Origin: G041228335 sp964580905
Lineage (GTDB): Bacteria; Pseudomonadota; Alphaproteobacteria; Puniceispirillales; UBA1172
DNA: 54,664 nt
Assembly (NCBI GenBank): GCA_964580905.1
Contig: CAZOLR010000012.1
Location: forward strand, 1-54,664
Reading direction: 5' to 3'
The position numbers were made by a program, and so were the translations under genes. Below, piece after piece: positions 1 through 8,081 of this stretch (its first letter is position 1; each line of letters opens with the position of its first letter). The notes beneath the pieces are model-generated. The model did not search any database. It saw only the letters and a list, made by a program, of their open reading frames with translations, and was not told the origin of the DNA.

Positions 1-718
1 CCATTTCATCCAGCTCGCCGATATACCGGTCCACCATGGCATAGAAATCCTTCGCTCCCTTCTCATCCGGGGCGAATTTATGCTGAATATAATCGGTGGT
101 CGAAAGATACATCAGATCCGGCTTCCACTCCGCCAGAAGCTTACAGCCGGCGGCAAAGACAAATTCCGAAAGCTCCCCTGAATAGACTTCAGGCACCGGC
201 CGTCCGAGCCAGGCGCTGGCATTATCGATGCCATTGGCTTGCATGGTGGCCTGATCGGCCCGTTCGGAGGAAAAACAGATCGCCCTGCCGTCGTCAAAGG
301 AAAGCCCGGCCCCGAGCAGGGCACGAAGCTTGTCCTTGGCGGTGATCACGGCAAGCCTGGCCCCGGCCCTGTAATAGCTCGAAAAGATGGTCGGTGCCCG
401 CAGAAAGCGGACATCGTTCATCATCACTTCTTCGCCGGTATCCGGATCATAGAGAAAATTGCCGCAGATACCATGCACCGCCGGTGGCCTGCCTGTCGCA
501 ATGGACATGTTGTTCGGGTTGGTGAAGGACGGGATGACCGAATGTGCGATTCTGTCGGTGCCTTCCTCGCGCATCCGTTTGACGTTAGGCATCAGTCCTT
601 CGGCAATCGCAACGTCGAGATATTCAGGCTCACAGCCATCAAGACAAATTGCGATGGCACACGTTTTCGGCGCCGCGTAGTTGCGTCCATTGGCTTCAAC
701 AGGTGTGGTCAGGGGCAT
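1..718 (-). CDS. phnA: Phosphonoacetate hydrolase, 3' end cut off by window edge
   Basis: Reading the minus strand from the ATG at 718 gives 239 codons without a stop, running off the left edge. Family knowledge: phosphonoacetate hydrolase (alkaline phosphatase superfamily, two Zn ions) cleaves the C-P bond of phosphonoacetate to acetate and phosphate. Visible support: the metal-site Asp in CLDGCEP (Asp27), the nucleophile motif PSFTNPNN (Thr66), and the later metal-site stretch STTDYIQHKF. An AAGGA ribosome site lies about 7 nt before the ATG. It sits 33 nt downstream of phnW on the same strand, so the two are probably one operon, matching the phnW-phnY-phnA route from 2-aminoethylphosphonate. 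A phnY (phosphonoacetaldehyde dehydrogenase) would be expected beyond the left edge. The missing C-terminus cannot be judged. Confidence 0.9.
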   Translation of the reverse strand, partial: MPLTTPVEANGRNYAAPKTCAIAICLDGCEPEYLDVAIAEGLMPNVKRMREEGTDRIAHSVIPSFTNPNNMSIATGRPPAVHGICGNFLYDPDTGEEVMMNDVRFLRAPTIFSSYYRAGARLAVITAKDKLRALLGAGLSFDDGRAICFSSERADQATMQANGIDNASAWLGRPVPEVYSGELSEFVFAAGCKLLAEWKPDLMYLSTTDYIQHKFAPDEKGAKDFYAMVDRYIGELDEM

Positions 719-751
719 GAACAGATCCTTCTTGATAACATCAGGTGAAAT

Positions 752-1954
752 TCACGTAGACAGTTTGTTTCTTTCTTCTATTGCATCCGCAGGCGGAGCG
801 GCGCTGCGGACACCCATTTCGGCAAGTGCATCTCTGGCAGCATTGACAACGCCGCGCATCACGGCTTCATCCATGCGGCCGATACAGCCGATACGGAAAC
901 TGTCCACCACGGTCAGCTTGCCCGGATAGATAATATATCCGGCGGCTTTCATCAATTCATAGAAACGCGCAAATTCAAAAGCAGTATCAGCGGGGCAGAA
1001 AAATGTGACGATGATCGGCGACAGCCATTCCTCATCCAGCAGTGTCTCAAAACCAAGATCCCGCATCCCGGCAACAAGAACATCACGGTTGCGGGCGTAT
1101 CTTGCCCCCCGCCCCGCAACGCCGCCTTCTTCTTCATGCAGTCGCAACGCTTCAAGAAAGGCGGCAACAACATGGGTTGGCGGGGTGAAACGCCACTGCC
1201 CTGTTTTCTCCATAGCGGCCCATTGCGCGTGAATATCAAGGCTGAGGGAATGGCAGTTTCCTTCAGCTGACACCAGCGCATCCCGGCGGCAGAAAACAAA
1301 GCCAAAGCCCGGCACGCCTTCAATGCATTTATTTGCCGACGACACCATCGCTTCAAAATTAATTGAGCCAGGGTTCACCGGCACCGCTCCGAAAGCGGAC
1401 ATGCTGTCGATCAGAAGCCGGCGCCCTGCGGCTTGTGTTGCCGCGGCAATTTCTTCAAGCGGGTTGAGAATGCCTGAACTTGTCTCGCAATGAATGACCA
1501 GCACATGGCTGATCTCAGGGTCGTTTTCAAGGATGGAGGCGACTTCTGGTCCGCGTGGCGGCAGGTAATCCCCTTTATTGAGCAGGTGAAACTCCCGCCC
1601 AAGATAGCGCATCGTTTCTGCCGCACGCAGGCCATACGCCCCGTTTGCCAGCACCAGAATCTTGCCGTCTTTCGGCACAAAGGTTCCCAGCATGGCCTCA
1701 ACCGCAAATGTGCCCGATCCCTGCACAGGCACGCATTCATACCTGTCGCTTCCCTCACCAAGGAGATGCAGAAGGCGTGCGCGGAGTGTGGCGGTGAGCG
1801 CCCGGAAATCGGCATCCCAGCTCCCCCAGTCCCGGAGCATCGCTTCCTTGACCTCATACGCCGTGGTCAGCGGCCCGGGTGTCAGCAAATAGGGTTCGCC
1901 CAGGGCAGGAGGCGGGAATGAAGATCCGGTCATGCCTGAATTATCCGTTGTCAT
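752..1954 (-). CDS. phnW: 2-aminoethylphosphonate--pyruvate transaminase
   Basis: A 400-residue fold-type I PLP enzyme. It moves the amino group of 2-aminoethylphosphonate (2-AEP) to pyruvate, giving phosphonoacetaldehyde and alanine. The N-terminal signature LLTPGPLTT and the following RDWGSWDADF are typical of PhnW. The PLP-binding lysine is Lys209 in SSANKCIEG, and Asp183 in LIDSMSAFGA is the expected partner of the pyridine nitrogen. Length agrees with the family (about 360-400 residues), with a slightly long N-terminus; Met8 is a possible alternative start. It is first in a minus-strand operon with phnA and divergent from a LysR regulator 105 nt away, an arrangement known for 2-AEP operons controlled by LysR proteins. 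Confidence 0.92.
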   Translation of the reverse strand: MTTDNSGMTGSSFPPPALGEPYLLTPGPLTTAYEVKEAMLRDWGSWDADFRALTATLRARLLHLLGEGSDRYECVPVQGSGTFAVEAMLGTFVPKDGKILVLANGAYGLRAAETMRYLGREFHLLNKGDYLPPRGPEVASILENDPEISHVLVIHCETSSGILNPLEEIAAATQAAGRRLLIDSMSAFGAVPVNPGSINFEAMVSSANKCIEGVPGFGFVFCRRDALVSAEGNCHSLSLDIHAQWAAMEKTGQWRFTPPTHVVAAFLEALRLHEEEGGVAGRGARYARNRDVLVAGMRDLGFETLLDEEWLSPIIVTFFCPADTAFEFARFYELMKAAGYIIYPGKLTVVDSFRIGCIGRMDEAVMRGVVNAARDALAEMGVRSAAPPADAIEERNKLST

Positions 1955-1992
1955 GAGAAGTATCCGCTGGTGATCGAATTCATGGGTTCATA

Positions 1993-2020
1993 TTGGCAAA
2001 GAATTTCATATATGTATAAT
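1993..2020 (+). promoter_or_regulatory. Likely sigma-70 promoter for the LysR gene
   Basis: TTGGCA at 1993-1998 and a perfect TATAAT at 2015-2020 are separated by 16 nt, pointing toward the LysR gene that starts at 2060. The transcript would carry a leader of about 33 nt. The surrounding 105-nt AT-rich gap also separates the LysR gene from phnW, so LysR binding sites for control of phnW-phnA, and for autoregulation, are expected here. This is a visual match, not a scored prediction. Confidence 0.5.
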
Positions 2021-2059
2021 CTTTATAAACTATCTATCTATAGGTTAAGGTTATATCAT

Positions 2060-2932
2060 ATGCGATACACGCAACTGCGGGCTTTTCACCATGTTGCCAG
2101 TCAGGGAGGGTTTTCCCGCGCGGCCGAATATCTCAACCAGTCGCAACCTTCGCTGTCTGAACAGGTCAGGCAACTTGAGCGCGACAACGATGTTCTGCTT
2201 TTTATCCGCCGGAACAGAAAAGTGGAGATTACCGAAGCAGGTGAGAAACTGCTGGAATTGACCCGGCAGTATTTTGAGGTGGAGGATACGATTGGTGAAT
2301 ATCTCGACCAGTCCCGGCGTGCCTTGAACGGGACGATCCGGATCATGGTGGATTCGCCCGCCCATGTCTCGGAGATACTCCATCGCTTCCGGAACAGGCA
2401 CCCGAACGTCGTGGTGGAAATGCGGATCGGGAATTCGGACAATGTGCTCAATGCGTTGCGCAGTTATGAAGCGGAGATCGGTGTTTTTGGCAGTAACACA
2501 GATACGCCAGATCTTGTTTCCCGTGCTCTTGGCACATCTTCCATCAGGGCTGTCTCCGGCCTGAATTTTTTCACCAAGCCACCGGGGCAACTGTCGTTTG
2601 CCGAGGTCAGGAAGTTGCCGTTGATTTTCCGTGAGCGTGGCTCGCAGACCCAGCAAAGGATGATAGCCGCGGCAAGAAAAGCCGGCGTCAGGCTTGAGCC
2701 GATAATGGTGGTTGAAGGACGGGAAGCCTTACGTGACATGGTTGCCCGGGGGTTTGGTATCGGTTTTGTTTCCGAAGCGGAAATTGAGGGGGATACGAGA
2801 CTTTGCCAGATTGCCCTTGATGAAGACGGGCTGGACATGCCGGAGGTGCTTGCCCATCTCAGATCAAGGGAACATGTGCCCCTGATCCGCAGTTTCATGG
2901 ATGCGATACCCGAAAAAGAACAGTCGAGGTAA
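2060..2932 (+). CDS. LysR-family transcriptional regulator, probably of the phosphonate operon
   Basis: A 290-residue LysR regulator. The N-terminal winged helix-turn-helix covers about residues 1-60 (LRAFHHVASQGGFSRAAEYL, then QPSLSEQVRQLE) and the rest is the periplasmic-binding-like effector domain. I chose the ATG at 2060 rather than an upstream in-frame codon at 1970, because the LysR DNA-binding fold begins here (MRYTQLRAF) and AAGG lies about 9 nt before it. The gene is divergent from phnW, with a good promoter between them. Family knowledge makes LysR proteins beside 2-AEP genes their activators, so the inferred inducer is 2-AEP or a related phosphonate. It could equally control the hydrolase gene that follows on the same strand. 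Confidence 0.88.
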   Translation: MRYTQLRAFHHVASQGGFSRAAEYLNQSQPSLSEQVRQLERDNDVLLFIRRNRKVEITEAGEKLLELTRQYFEVEDTIGEYLDQSRRALNGTIRIMVDSPAHVSEILHRFRNRHPNVVVEMRIGNSDNVLNALRSYEAEIGVFGSNTDTPDLVSRALGTSSIRAVSGLNFFTKPPGQLSFAEVRKLPLIFRERGSQTQQRMIAAARKAGVRLEPIMVVEGREALRDMVARGFGIGFVSEAEIEGDTRLCQIALDEDGLDMPEVLAHLRSREHVPLIRSFMDAIPEKEQSR

Positions 2933-3057
2933 CCGTTATTCCGTAAACACTGTCATGACAATTCCGGTTGACCGCACAGCATCATCGGTGTCTGCTATTT
3001 CCGGCTTTTAATTCGTGTTGCCTGTGGGCAGATGATCTGATGAAGAGGTGGAGAGCA

Positions 3058-4599
3058 ATGGCAAAGGAGGGGCGTCGTCCCAATATACTTTTTGTTGTCT
3101 TTGATCAGATGCGTGCCGATTGCCTCACCGGGGCCCTTTCTGAGGCGGTCCAACTGCCGAACCTGAAATCGCTGATGGCTGACGGGGTCACTTTTACCAA
3201 TCATGTATCGGTCACAAGCCCGTGCGGGCCTGCGCGGGCATCACTGCTGACAGGTCAGTATGCGATGAATCACCGATCTGTCCGCAATGGTACGCCATTG
3301 CCTCAAGACAAGCCCAATCTTGCAACAGAATTGCGCCGCGCCGGGATACAGCCTCTTCTTTATGGTTACACCGACACTTCTGCTGATCCGCGGAAATTCG
3401 CGGCGGATGATCCGGTGCTGACCTCCTATGAGCAGGTGATGAGCGGTTTCATGGAAGCTCTTGAGATGCGGTTTGACGACAGCCGGACATGGCGGGCATA
3501 TCTGGCCGGGCTCGGATACGATGTTCCGGCAGGTGAGGATATTTATATTCCCATGGACGGGCCAAATGGCAGACAGGTTGATCATCCCGCGTTTTACAAG
3601 GCAGAACACAGCGACACCGCCTTTCTTACAGACCGTCTTCTGGCTGATCTGCCGACACGTGGTGAGGGATGGTGCGCGCATGTCACCTTTATCCGCCCGC
3701 ACCCCCCCTTTGTAGCGCCGTCTCCCTATAATTCCCTCTGTCAGGCAGAAGACATGCCTCCGGCTGAAGTTGCCGGGACAATGGATACATATCTGGCCAC
3801 ACATCCGTTCAATGGTCCTGCCATGAAATTTAGGCAGGTCGCGGATATGGTGAGAGGATTTCCTGATCTGGAGTCAGGTGAGGCCATAACAGCAAGGTTA
3901 AGAGCGGTGTATATGGGTCTTATTGCTGAACTTGACCATCACTTCGGCCGGATCATCAGCTACTTGAAGGAAACAGGGCAATATGATGACACCCTGATCG
4001 TCGTGACGTCGGATCACGGCGAAATGCTCGGCGACCATCACTGTTGGGGTAAGATGCATTATTATGATGCCGCCTTTCGCGTGCCGCTCATTCTCCGTCT
4101 GCCCCCGGCGATGTCCGGCGGAAAAATGACGGGACAGCAAATATCGCGGCCCACGGAATCCATCGACGTAACACCGACCATTCTTGATCTGCTGAATATT
4201 CCGGTGCCGGATACCATGGACGGGGTGCCGCTGACACCGTTTCTTAAAGGTGAGGAGACACCTCAATGGCGGCGGTATTCAGTCTCAGAGCTTGATTTCG
4301 GAGACCCGGTCAGCCCGACCATCTGGCAGGAAGAGCTCGGCCTTAAATCAGATGAATGCAGCCTTGCGATCATTCGATCTGATTCGCATACATTTGTTCA
4401 GTTCAATGCCGATCTGCCCCCTGTTCTGTTTGAGCATACCCAAAAGGGGGAGCATGAAAATCGCGCTCTTGATCCGGATATGATGGCCATGCGCCTTGAG
4501 ATGACCGAAGCGCTGTTAAAGCACCGGATGACTCATGCCGAGGGTCAGTTTTCCAGGATTATGATTACCCCTGAAGGCGCGGTAAGGGGCGATTTCTGA
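3058..4599 (+). CDS. Phosphonate monoester hydrolase / sulfatase-superfamily enzyme
   Basis: A 513-residue sulfatase-fold hydrolase. The N-terminal metal-site segment FVVFDQMRADC (Asp16) is followed by the modification motif C56-G-P-A-R60; this fits CxPxR, where the cysteine is converted to formylglycine, the catalytic nucleophile. The later metal motif TSDHGE (Asp319, His320) and GDHH are present. From memory, segments such as TFTNHV, PCGPARASLLTG and RPHPPFVA closely follow the phosphonate monoester/phosphodiester hydrolases of Rhizobium and Burkholderia, which split phosphonate monoesters and often act promiscuously on sulfate and phosphate esters. Start chosen at 3058, where GGTGGAG sits 5 nt upstream; an in-frame codon at 2968 lacks a ribosome site. 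Placement beside phnA, phnW and LysR supports a phosphonate ester substrate over a sulfate ester. Confidence 0.78.
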   Translation: MAKEGRRPNILFVVFDQMRADCLTGALSEAVQLPNLKSLMADGVTFTNHVSVTSPCGPARASLLTGQYAMNHRSVRNGTPLPQDKPNLATELRRAGIQPLLYGYTDTSADPRKFAADDPVLTSYEQVMSGFMEALEMRFDDSRTWRAYLAGLGYDVPAGEDIYIPMDGPNGRQVDHPAFYKAEHSDTAFLTDRLLADLPTRGEGWCAHVTFIRPHPPFVAPSPYNSLCQAEDMPPAEVAGTMDTYLATHPFNGPAMKFRQVADMVRGFPDLESGEAITARLRAVYMGLIAELDHHFGRIISYLKETGQYDDTLIVVTSDHGEMLGDHHCWGKMHYYDAAFRVPLILRLPPAMSGGKMTGQQISRPTESIDVTPTILDLLNIPVPDTMDGVPLTPFLKGEETPQWRRYSVSELDFGDPVSPTIWQEELGLKSDECSLAIIRSDSHTFVQFNADLPPVLFEHTQKGEHENRALDPDMMAMRLEMTEALLKHRMTHAEGQFSRIMITPEGAVRGDF

Positions 4600-4612
4600 G
4601 CCTGATAAGCAC

Positions 4613-4635
4613 TTAAATCAAAACCAGTGATTTAA
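4613..4635. repeat. Perfect 8-bp inverted repeat after the hydrolase gene
   Basis: TTAAATCA (4613-4620) and TGATTTAA (4628-4635) are perfect inverted copies around a 7-nt spacer, starting 14 nt after the hydrolase stop codon. No T-run follows on the plus strand, and the stem would be AT-rich and weak, so a protein-binding site is at least as likely as a terminator. No partner protein can be named. Confidence 0.4.
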
Positions 4636-4817
4636 TTGCTATTGTCACGAAGCTGTAACTTTTATTATGTAAGTTGCAATGAAGTTTTGCCTATTCATCA
4701 TGCCGGAACAGCCTGAGGCAGAGCAGTCTTTTAAAAAAAAATCTCTAGCCATGCGGTAAGTTTGGGTTAATGATAATGGCAAAAATCGTTTTGGGGTGAC
4801 ATCAGATAAAGAAAGCC

Positions 4818-4842
4818 AAGAGGCGGCAAGACCTCTTTTTTT
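4818..4842 (+). terminator. Rho-independent terminator candidate
   Basis: AAGAGG (4818-4823) pairs with CCTCTT (4832-4837) around an 8-nt loop, and the descending arm runs into seven Ts (4836-4842). It lies 220 nt after the hydrolase stop and 85 nt before the importer gene, so it would insulate the two units or end a leader transcript. Confidence 0.5.
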
Positions 4843-4896
4843 GATGGTGTCATAATTGTAATGTATTTGTGCAACACCCAGACCGAATATCAGAAA

Positions 4897-4910
4897 ACTC
4901 CCGAGGGAGT
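4897..4910 (+). promoter_or_regulatory. 14-nt palindrome just upstream of the importer ribosome site
   Basis: ACTCCCGAGGGAGT at 4897-4910 is a perfect palindrome ending 6 nt before the GGAGGG ribosome site (4917-4922) of the binding-protein gene. In RNA it could form a short stem with a CGAG loop; in DNA it could be an operator. No direct evidence separates the two. Confidence 0.35.
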
Positions 4911-4927
4911 GCAATAGGAGGGTACAT

Positions 4928-6967
4928 ATGAAGAAGTTCATACTTTCGGCATTAGCGGTTCTGGCCATGCCAGCAGCAGCATATGCCAGCTGCCCGGATA
5001 TTACCGTGGCAGATATGAAAGGTGTCAAGCAAGGCGCCTATCCACAGCAGTATGAAGTCGCCGAATTTGAGGCGGCTGCAGGCTGTAAGATGACGTTTTC
5101 GTCCAATCCGGACAGTGCGGCGCTGAACGCAAAAATCAAGGGTAACCCGGATCTGCCGCCGCTGGCAGAACGTATTCCGCAAGAACCGCTGGTGGTCGTG
5201 CCCTATGACAGCGTTGGTAAATATGGCGGCACGCTCGACGTATTGTCGAACGCAACGGAAGCCGGGACATCTGATTTCCTTTCCGTTCGTCACGTCAATT
5301 TCGTACGCTTTTCCGACGATCTGCAGACTATTGTGCCGAATATTGCCAAAGGCTGGAAATGGAACGATGATTTCACCCAGCTGACCTTTTTCCTGCGTAA
5401 AGGCCATAAGTGGTCAGATGGCGCACCGTTTACCAGTGCCGACGTGAAATTTTATCACGACAATCTGATGCTGGATACGAACATCTTCGAAAAGCCAAAG
5501 GACTATATCACGGTTGGCGGCGAGACGATGACGGTTGACACCCCGAATGAGACAACGGTTGTCTTTAATCTTCCGGCGCCAAAGCCGGGCCTTCTTGCCC
5601 ATTTCGCGACCCATTTCGGTCAGGGCTTCCAGCCAAAGCATTTTCTCGGCAAGTTCCATCCTGATATCAATCCGGATGCCGATAAATACGCAAAATCCCT
5701 TGGTTTTGAAAACGGCTATGACGCTATCAAGGCGTATTATGGCAACTCGGACTGGACGGATACACCGTCCCCGCTGTTGAGCCGTCCTGAAATTGCAGGC
5801 AACCTGCCACAGCCGGTTGTTCCGACACTGGAAAGCCATATCTACGTTACCGATACAACCGAAGGACGTCATCTGGTGGCGAACCCTTATTTCCACCAGG
5901 TTGACCCGAAAGGCCAGCAGCTTCCCTACATTTCTGAGCAGGATGAGCTGTATAAGAACGACAACGAAGTTCGTCTTCTTTCGATCATCAATGGTGATGT
6001 GGACTATAAGGCCCAGTCGCTTCAGCTTGCCTCCGCGCCGGCGTTGCTCGATGGTCAGGAAAGCGGTAATTACACCGTTGACCTGCGGCCTGAAATCACC
6101 CTTGGCGTGTTCTCGTTCAACGTAACCCATGAAGACGAAGCCAAACGTGCGGCGTTCAATGACATTCGCTTCCGTGAGGCGATGTCCATTGCGATCAACC
6201 GTGCCGAGCTGAACGAAGTCGGTTTCTTCGGTCAGGGTACACCTCAGCAGTATATCGGTTTCTCACCAAAGCCTGAATTTGTTTCCGACAAGTGGCTGAG
6301 CTACAAGACCGAGTATGATGCCGCTGGTGCCAAGGCGCTTCTCGACAAGATGGGCATGAAGGATACTGATGGCGACGGCTTCCGTGAGCTTCCGAACGGC
6401 GATAAGCTGGTGCTTAATATGAGCTTCTCGACCCAGGGTATTGCCGGGCAGACCGTTGAACTGGTTGCCCAGTACTGGGCAGATGTCGGCATTCAGTCCG
6501 TGGTCAAGGAAGTGACACCGGATGAATTCCGTTCCGCTCAGTCCGCCAACAAGCTTGACGTCACCATGTGGCGGAAGAGCCAGCCTCTGGCGATTGTGCT
6601 TGGTAACAACGAGCTCTGGGTGCCGCCTTTTGAGAACTACTTCGGTGTCCGCACCGGTATGCTCTGGGCGGAATGGGTTGACAGCAACGGCACCAAAGGT
6701 GTCGAGCCGCCAGCCTATGTCAAGGAGCTTATTGCTGATATCAATGACTTCCAGTCAGCGGATCAAAGCAGCGCCAAGTTCAAGACCCTTGGTGAGCGTC
6801 TGGTAAAGAACATGGTTGAAAACCTTCTGTTCATCGGCACGGTCAACGCGCCGGCACCGATGATACATCATAACAACCTGAAGAACTTTACCTCCTTCAA
6901 GACACACTCCTATGAGTACTATCGGACCTATCCGTACCGTGCCTCACAGTGGTGGCTGGACGAATAA
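4928..6967 (+). CDS. ABC importer substrate-binding protein, family 5 (oligopeptide type)
   Basis: A 679-residue periplasmic solute-binding protein of the SBP_bac_5 family. It has a Sec signal peptide of about 20 residues ending A-Y-A before Ser-Cys. The canonical domain begins near residue 95 with VGKYGGTLDVL, and LRKGHKWSDGAPFTSADVKF is the family hallmark. It is longer than DppA/OppA (about 530), with an N-terminal module of about 75 residues holding two cysteines; this long form occurs in alphaproteobacterial OPP-like systems that import peptides or, in some cases, sugars or opines, so the substrate is unknown. GGAGGG lies 5 nt before the ATG. It heads an operon with two permeases and two ATPases. 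Its position next to phosphonate genes makes a phosphonate-containing ligand conceivable, but this is inference only. Confidence 0.85.
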   Translation: MKKFILSALAVLAMPAAAYASCPDITVADMKGVKQGAYPQQYEVAEFEAAAGCKMTFSSNPDSAALNAKIKGNPDLPPLAERIPQEPLVVVPYDSVGKYGGTLDVLSNATEAGTSDFLSVRHVNFVRFSDDLQTIVPNIAKGWKWNDDFTQLTFFLRKGHKWSDGAPFTSADVKFYHDNLMLDTNIFEKPKDYITVGGETMTVDTPNETTVVFNLPAPKPGLLAHFATHFGQGFQPKHFLGKFHPDINPDADKYAKSLGFENGYDAIKAYYGNSDWTDTPSPLLSRPEIAGNLPQPVVPTLESHIYVTDTTEGRHLVANPYFHQVDPKGQQLPYISEQDELYKNDNEVRLLSIINGDVDYKAQSLQLASAPALLDGQESGNYTVDLRPEITLGVFSFNVTHEDEAKRAAFNDIRFREAMSIAINRAELNEVGFFGQGTPQQYIGFSPKPEFVSDKWLSYKTEYDAAGAKALLDKMGMKDTDGDGFRELPNGDKLVLNMSFSTQGIAGQTVELVAQYWADVGIQSVVKEVTPDEFRSAQSANKLDVTMWRKSQPLAIVLGNNELWVPPFENYFGVRTGMLWAEWVDSNGTKGVEPPAYVKELIADINDFQSADQSSAKFKTLGERLVKNMVENLLFIGTVNAPAPMIHHNNLKNFTSFKTHSYEYYRTYPYRASQWWLDE

Positions 6968-6989
6968 GCCAGATAAAGTAATATGACCT

Positions 6990-7014
6990 CATGGGCGGCC
7001 TCTGGTCGCCCATG
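6990..7014 (+). promoter_or_regulatory. Stem-loop between binding protein and permease
   Basis: CATGGGCG (6990-6997) pairs with CGCCCATG (7007-7014) around a 9-nt loop. No T-run follows. Hairpins after binding-protein genes commonly protect the upstream message and lower expression of the membrane genes, so that the binding protein is made in excess. The second importer has a hairpin in the same place (32772-32799). Confidence 0.55.
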
Positions 7015-7073
7015 GATCTTAAGTGCAATCACTACGAAGATAGTGTGTAATATCGGGGTTGGTGAGGCAGTCC

Positions 7074-8078
7074 ATGCTTCAGTTTGGTAAATTCATCATG
7101 ACAAGGGCGGTGCTGGCCGGCATAACGCTGGTCATCATTTCGCTTGTTGTCTTCACCCTTATGGAACTCGTTCCCGGTGATTGCGCCGAACGCTACCTTG
7201 CTTTCAAGAACACTCAAGGTTCAGGCATCTCGGTTGCCGATATTGAAAATGAACGTCGGCGCCTCGGGCTTGACCAGCCGTTCATTCAGCGCTGGGGGTT
7301 GTGGATCATCAATGCGTTTCAGGGGGAATTCGGCGAAAGCTGCATCCTGCGGGTTGATATCGCCCAGCTTCTCGGCACCAAATTCTGGTTGTCGCTTGGT
7401 ATCTGTCTTGCGTCACTGACCCTGGCCTATGCCATTGCCATCCCGGTCGGTATCATTTCGGCGGCCACGAACAATCCCTTTCTTAACAACAGCCTCAAGC
7501 TTGTGAGTTATCTCGGCCTTGCCATGCCGAATTTCCTGCTTGCGCTCATGATCATGCTTGTCTCGACCATTTACTTTGGCGATACCCTCACGGGCCTGTT
7601 CTCCAAGGAATACCGGGACGCGGCCTGGAGCATGGATAAATTCATCGATCTCCTCAAACATGCCTGGTTGCCGATATTTATTCTCGGCTGGTCGGCCACG
7701 GCGTTTGCCTTGCAGACCGTTCGTGCCCTGATGTCGGATGAGATAGGCAAACTCTATGTCACAGCGGCGGCGGCGCGCGGCGTTCATGGAAGGCATCTTC
7801 TGTGGCGATACCCGGCACGTCATGCGCTGGGGCCTATCATCAACAGCCTCGGCTTTGATCTCAATCGTGTGTTTAACGAGCTGCCGATTGTGGCTCTGAT
7901 CCTGACACTGACCGACGCGGGCGCGTTGCTGATTGAATCCCTGGCCCGCTCGAATGACCAGCAATTGGCTGGCGCCATCATTTTCCTTCTGACGGGTTCG
8001 ATAGTTGCGCTGAACTTCCTTACCGATGTGATGCTGTCCCTGCTCGATCCCCGCATCCGCAAGAGTATTATGACCTGA
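7074..8078 (+). CDS. ABC importer inner-membrane permease (DppB type)
   Basis: A 334-residue permease of the oligopeptide type, first of the pair. It has an N-terminal membrane anchor (about residues 10-32), a periplasmic segment carrying ERRRLGLDQPFIQRW typical of DppB/OppB, then five further membrane spans. The cytoplasmic coupling loop that contacts the ATPases is near residue 230 (TAAAARGVHGRHLLWR). I chose the ATG at 7074 because GGTGAGG lies 6 nt before it; upstream GTG/TTG codons at 7062 and 7059 have no such site. It follows the binding-protein gene after a hairpin, and is 3 nt from the next permease. Confidence 0.87.
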   Translation: MLQFGKFIMTRAVLAGITLVIISLVVFTLMELVPGDCAERYLAFKNTQGSGISVADIENERRRLGLDQPFIQRWGLWIINAFQGEFGESCILRVDIAQLLGTKFWLSLGICLASLTLAYAIAIPVGIISAATNNPFLNNSLKLVSYLGLAMPNFLLALMIMLVSTIYFGDTLTGLFSKEYRDAAWSMDKFIDLLKHAWLPIFILGWSATAFALQTVRALMSDEIGKLYVTAAAARGVHGRHLLWRYPARHALGPIINSLGFDLNRVFNELPIVALILTLTDAGALLIESLARSNDQQLAGAIIFLLTGSIVALNFLTDVMLSLLDPRIRKSIMT

Positions 8079-8081
8079 GCC

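Larger units (their letters stand above)
4600..4927. other. 328-nt intergenic region between hydrolase and importer
   Basis: This stretch contains no convincing gene. It is AT-rich and holds three symmetric elements listed separately: an 8-bp inverted repeat just after the hydrolase (4613-4635), a terminator-like hairpin with seven Ts (4818-4842) and a short palindrome before the importer ribosome site (4897-4910). Readable frames across it on the minus strand have no family features. A small RNA ending at the terminator is possible but unproven. The promoter of the importer operon must lie here; I see only a weak candidate (TTGATG at 4841-4846 with TATTTG 17 nt later). Confidence 0.5.

Noticed and set aside
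3058..4599. Choline sulfatase or arylsulfatase
   Set aside because: The CGPAR context and RPHPPFVA segment fit phosphonate monoester hydrolases better and the neighbours are phn genes, though sulfate ester activity cannot be excluded.
4645..5028. Minus-strand open frame covering the intergenic region and the start of the importer gene
   Set aside because: It overlaps the signal peptide of a clear gene, has no family features and no good start; a shadow.
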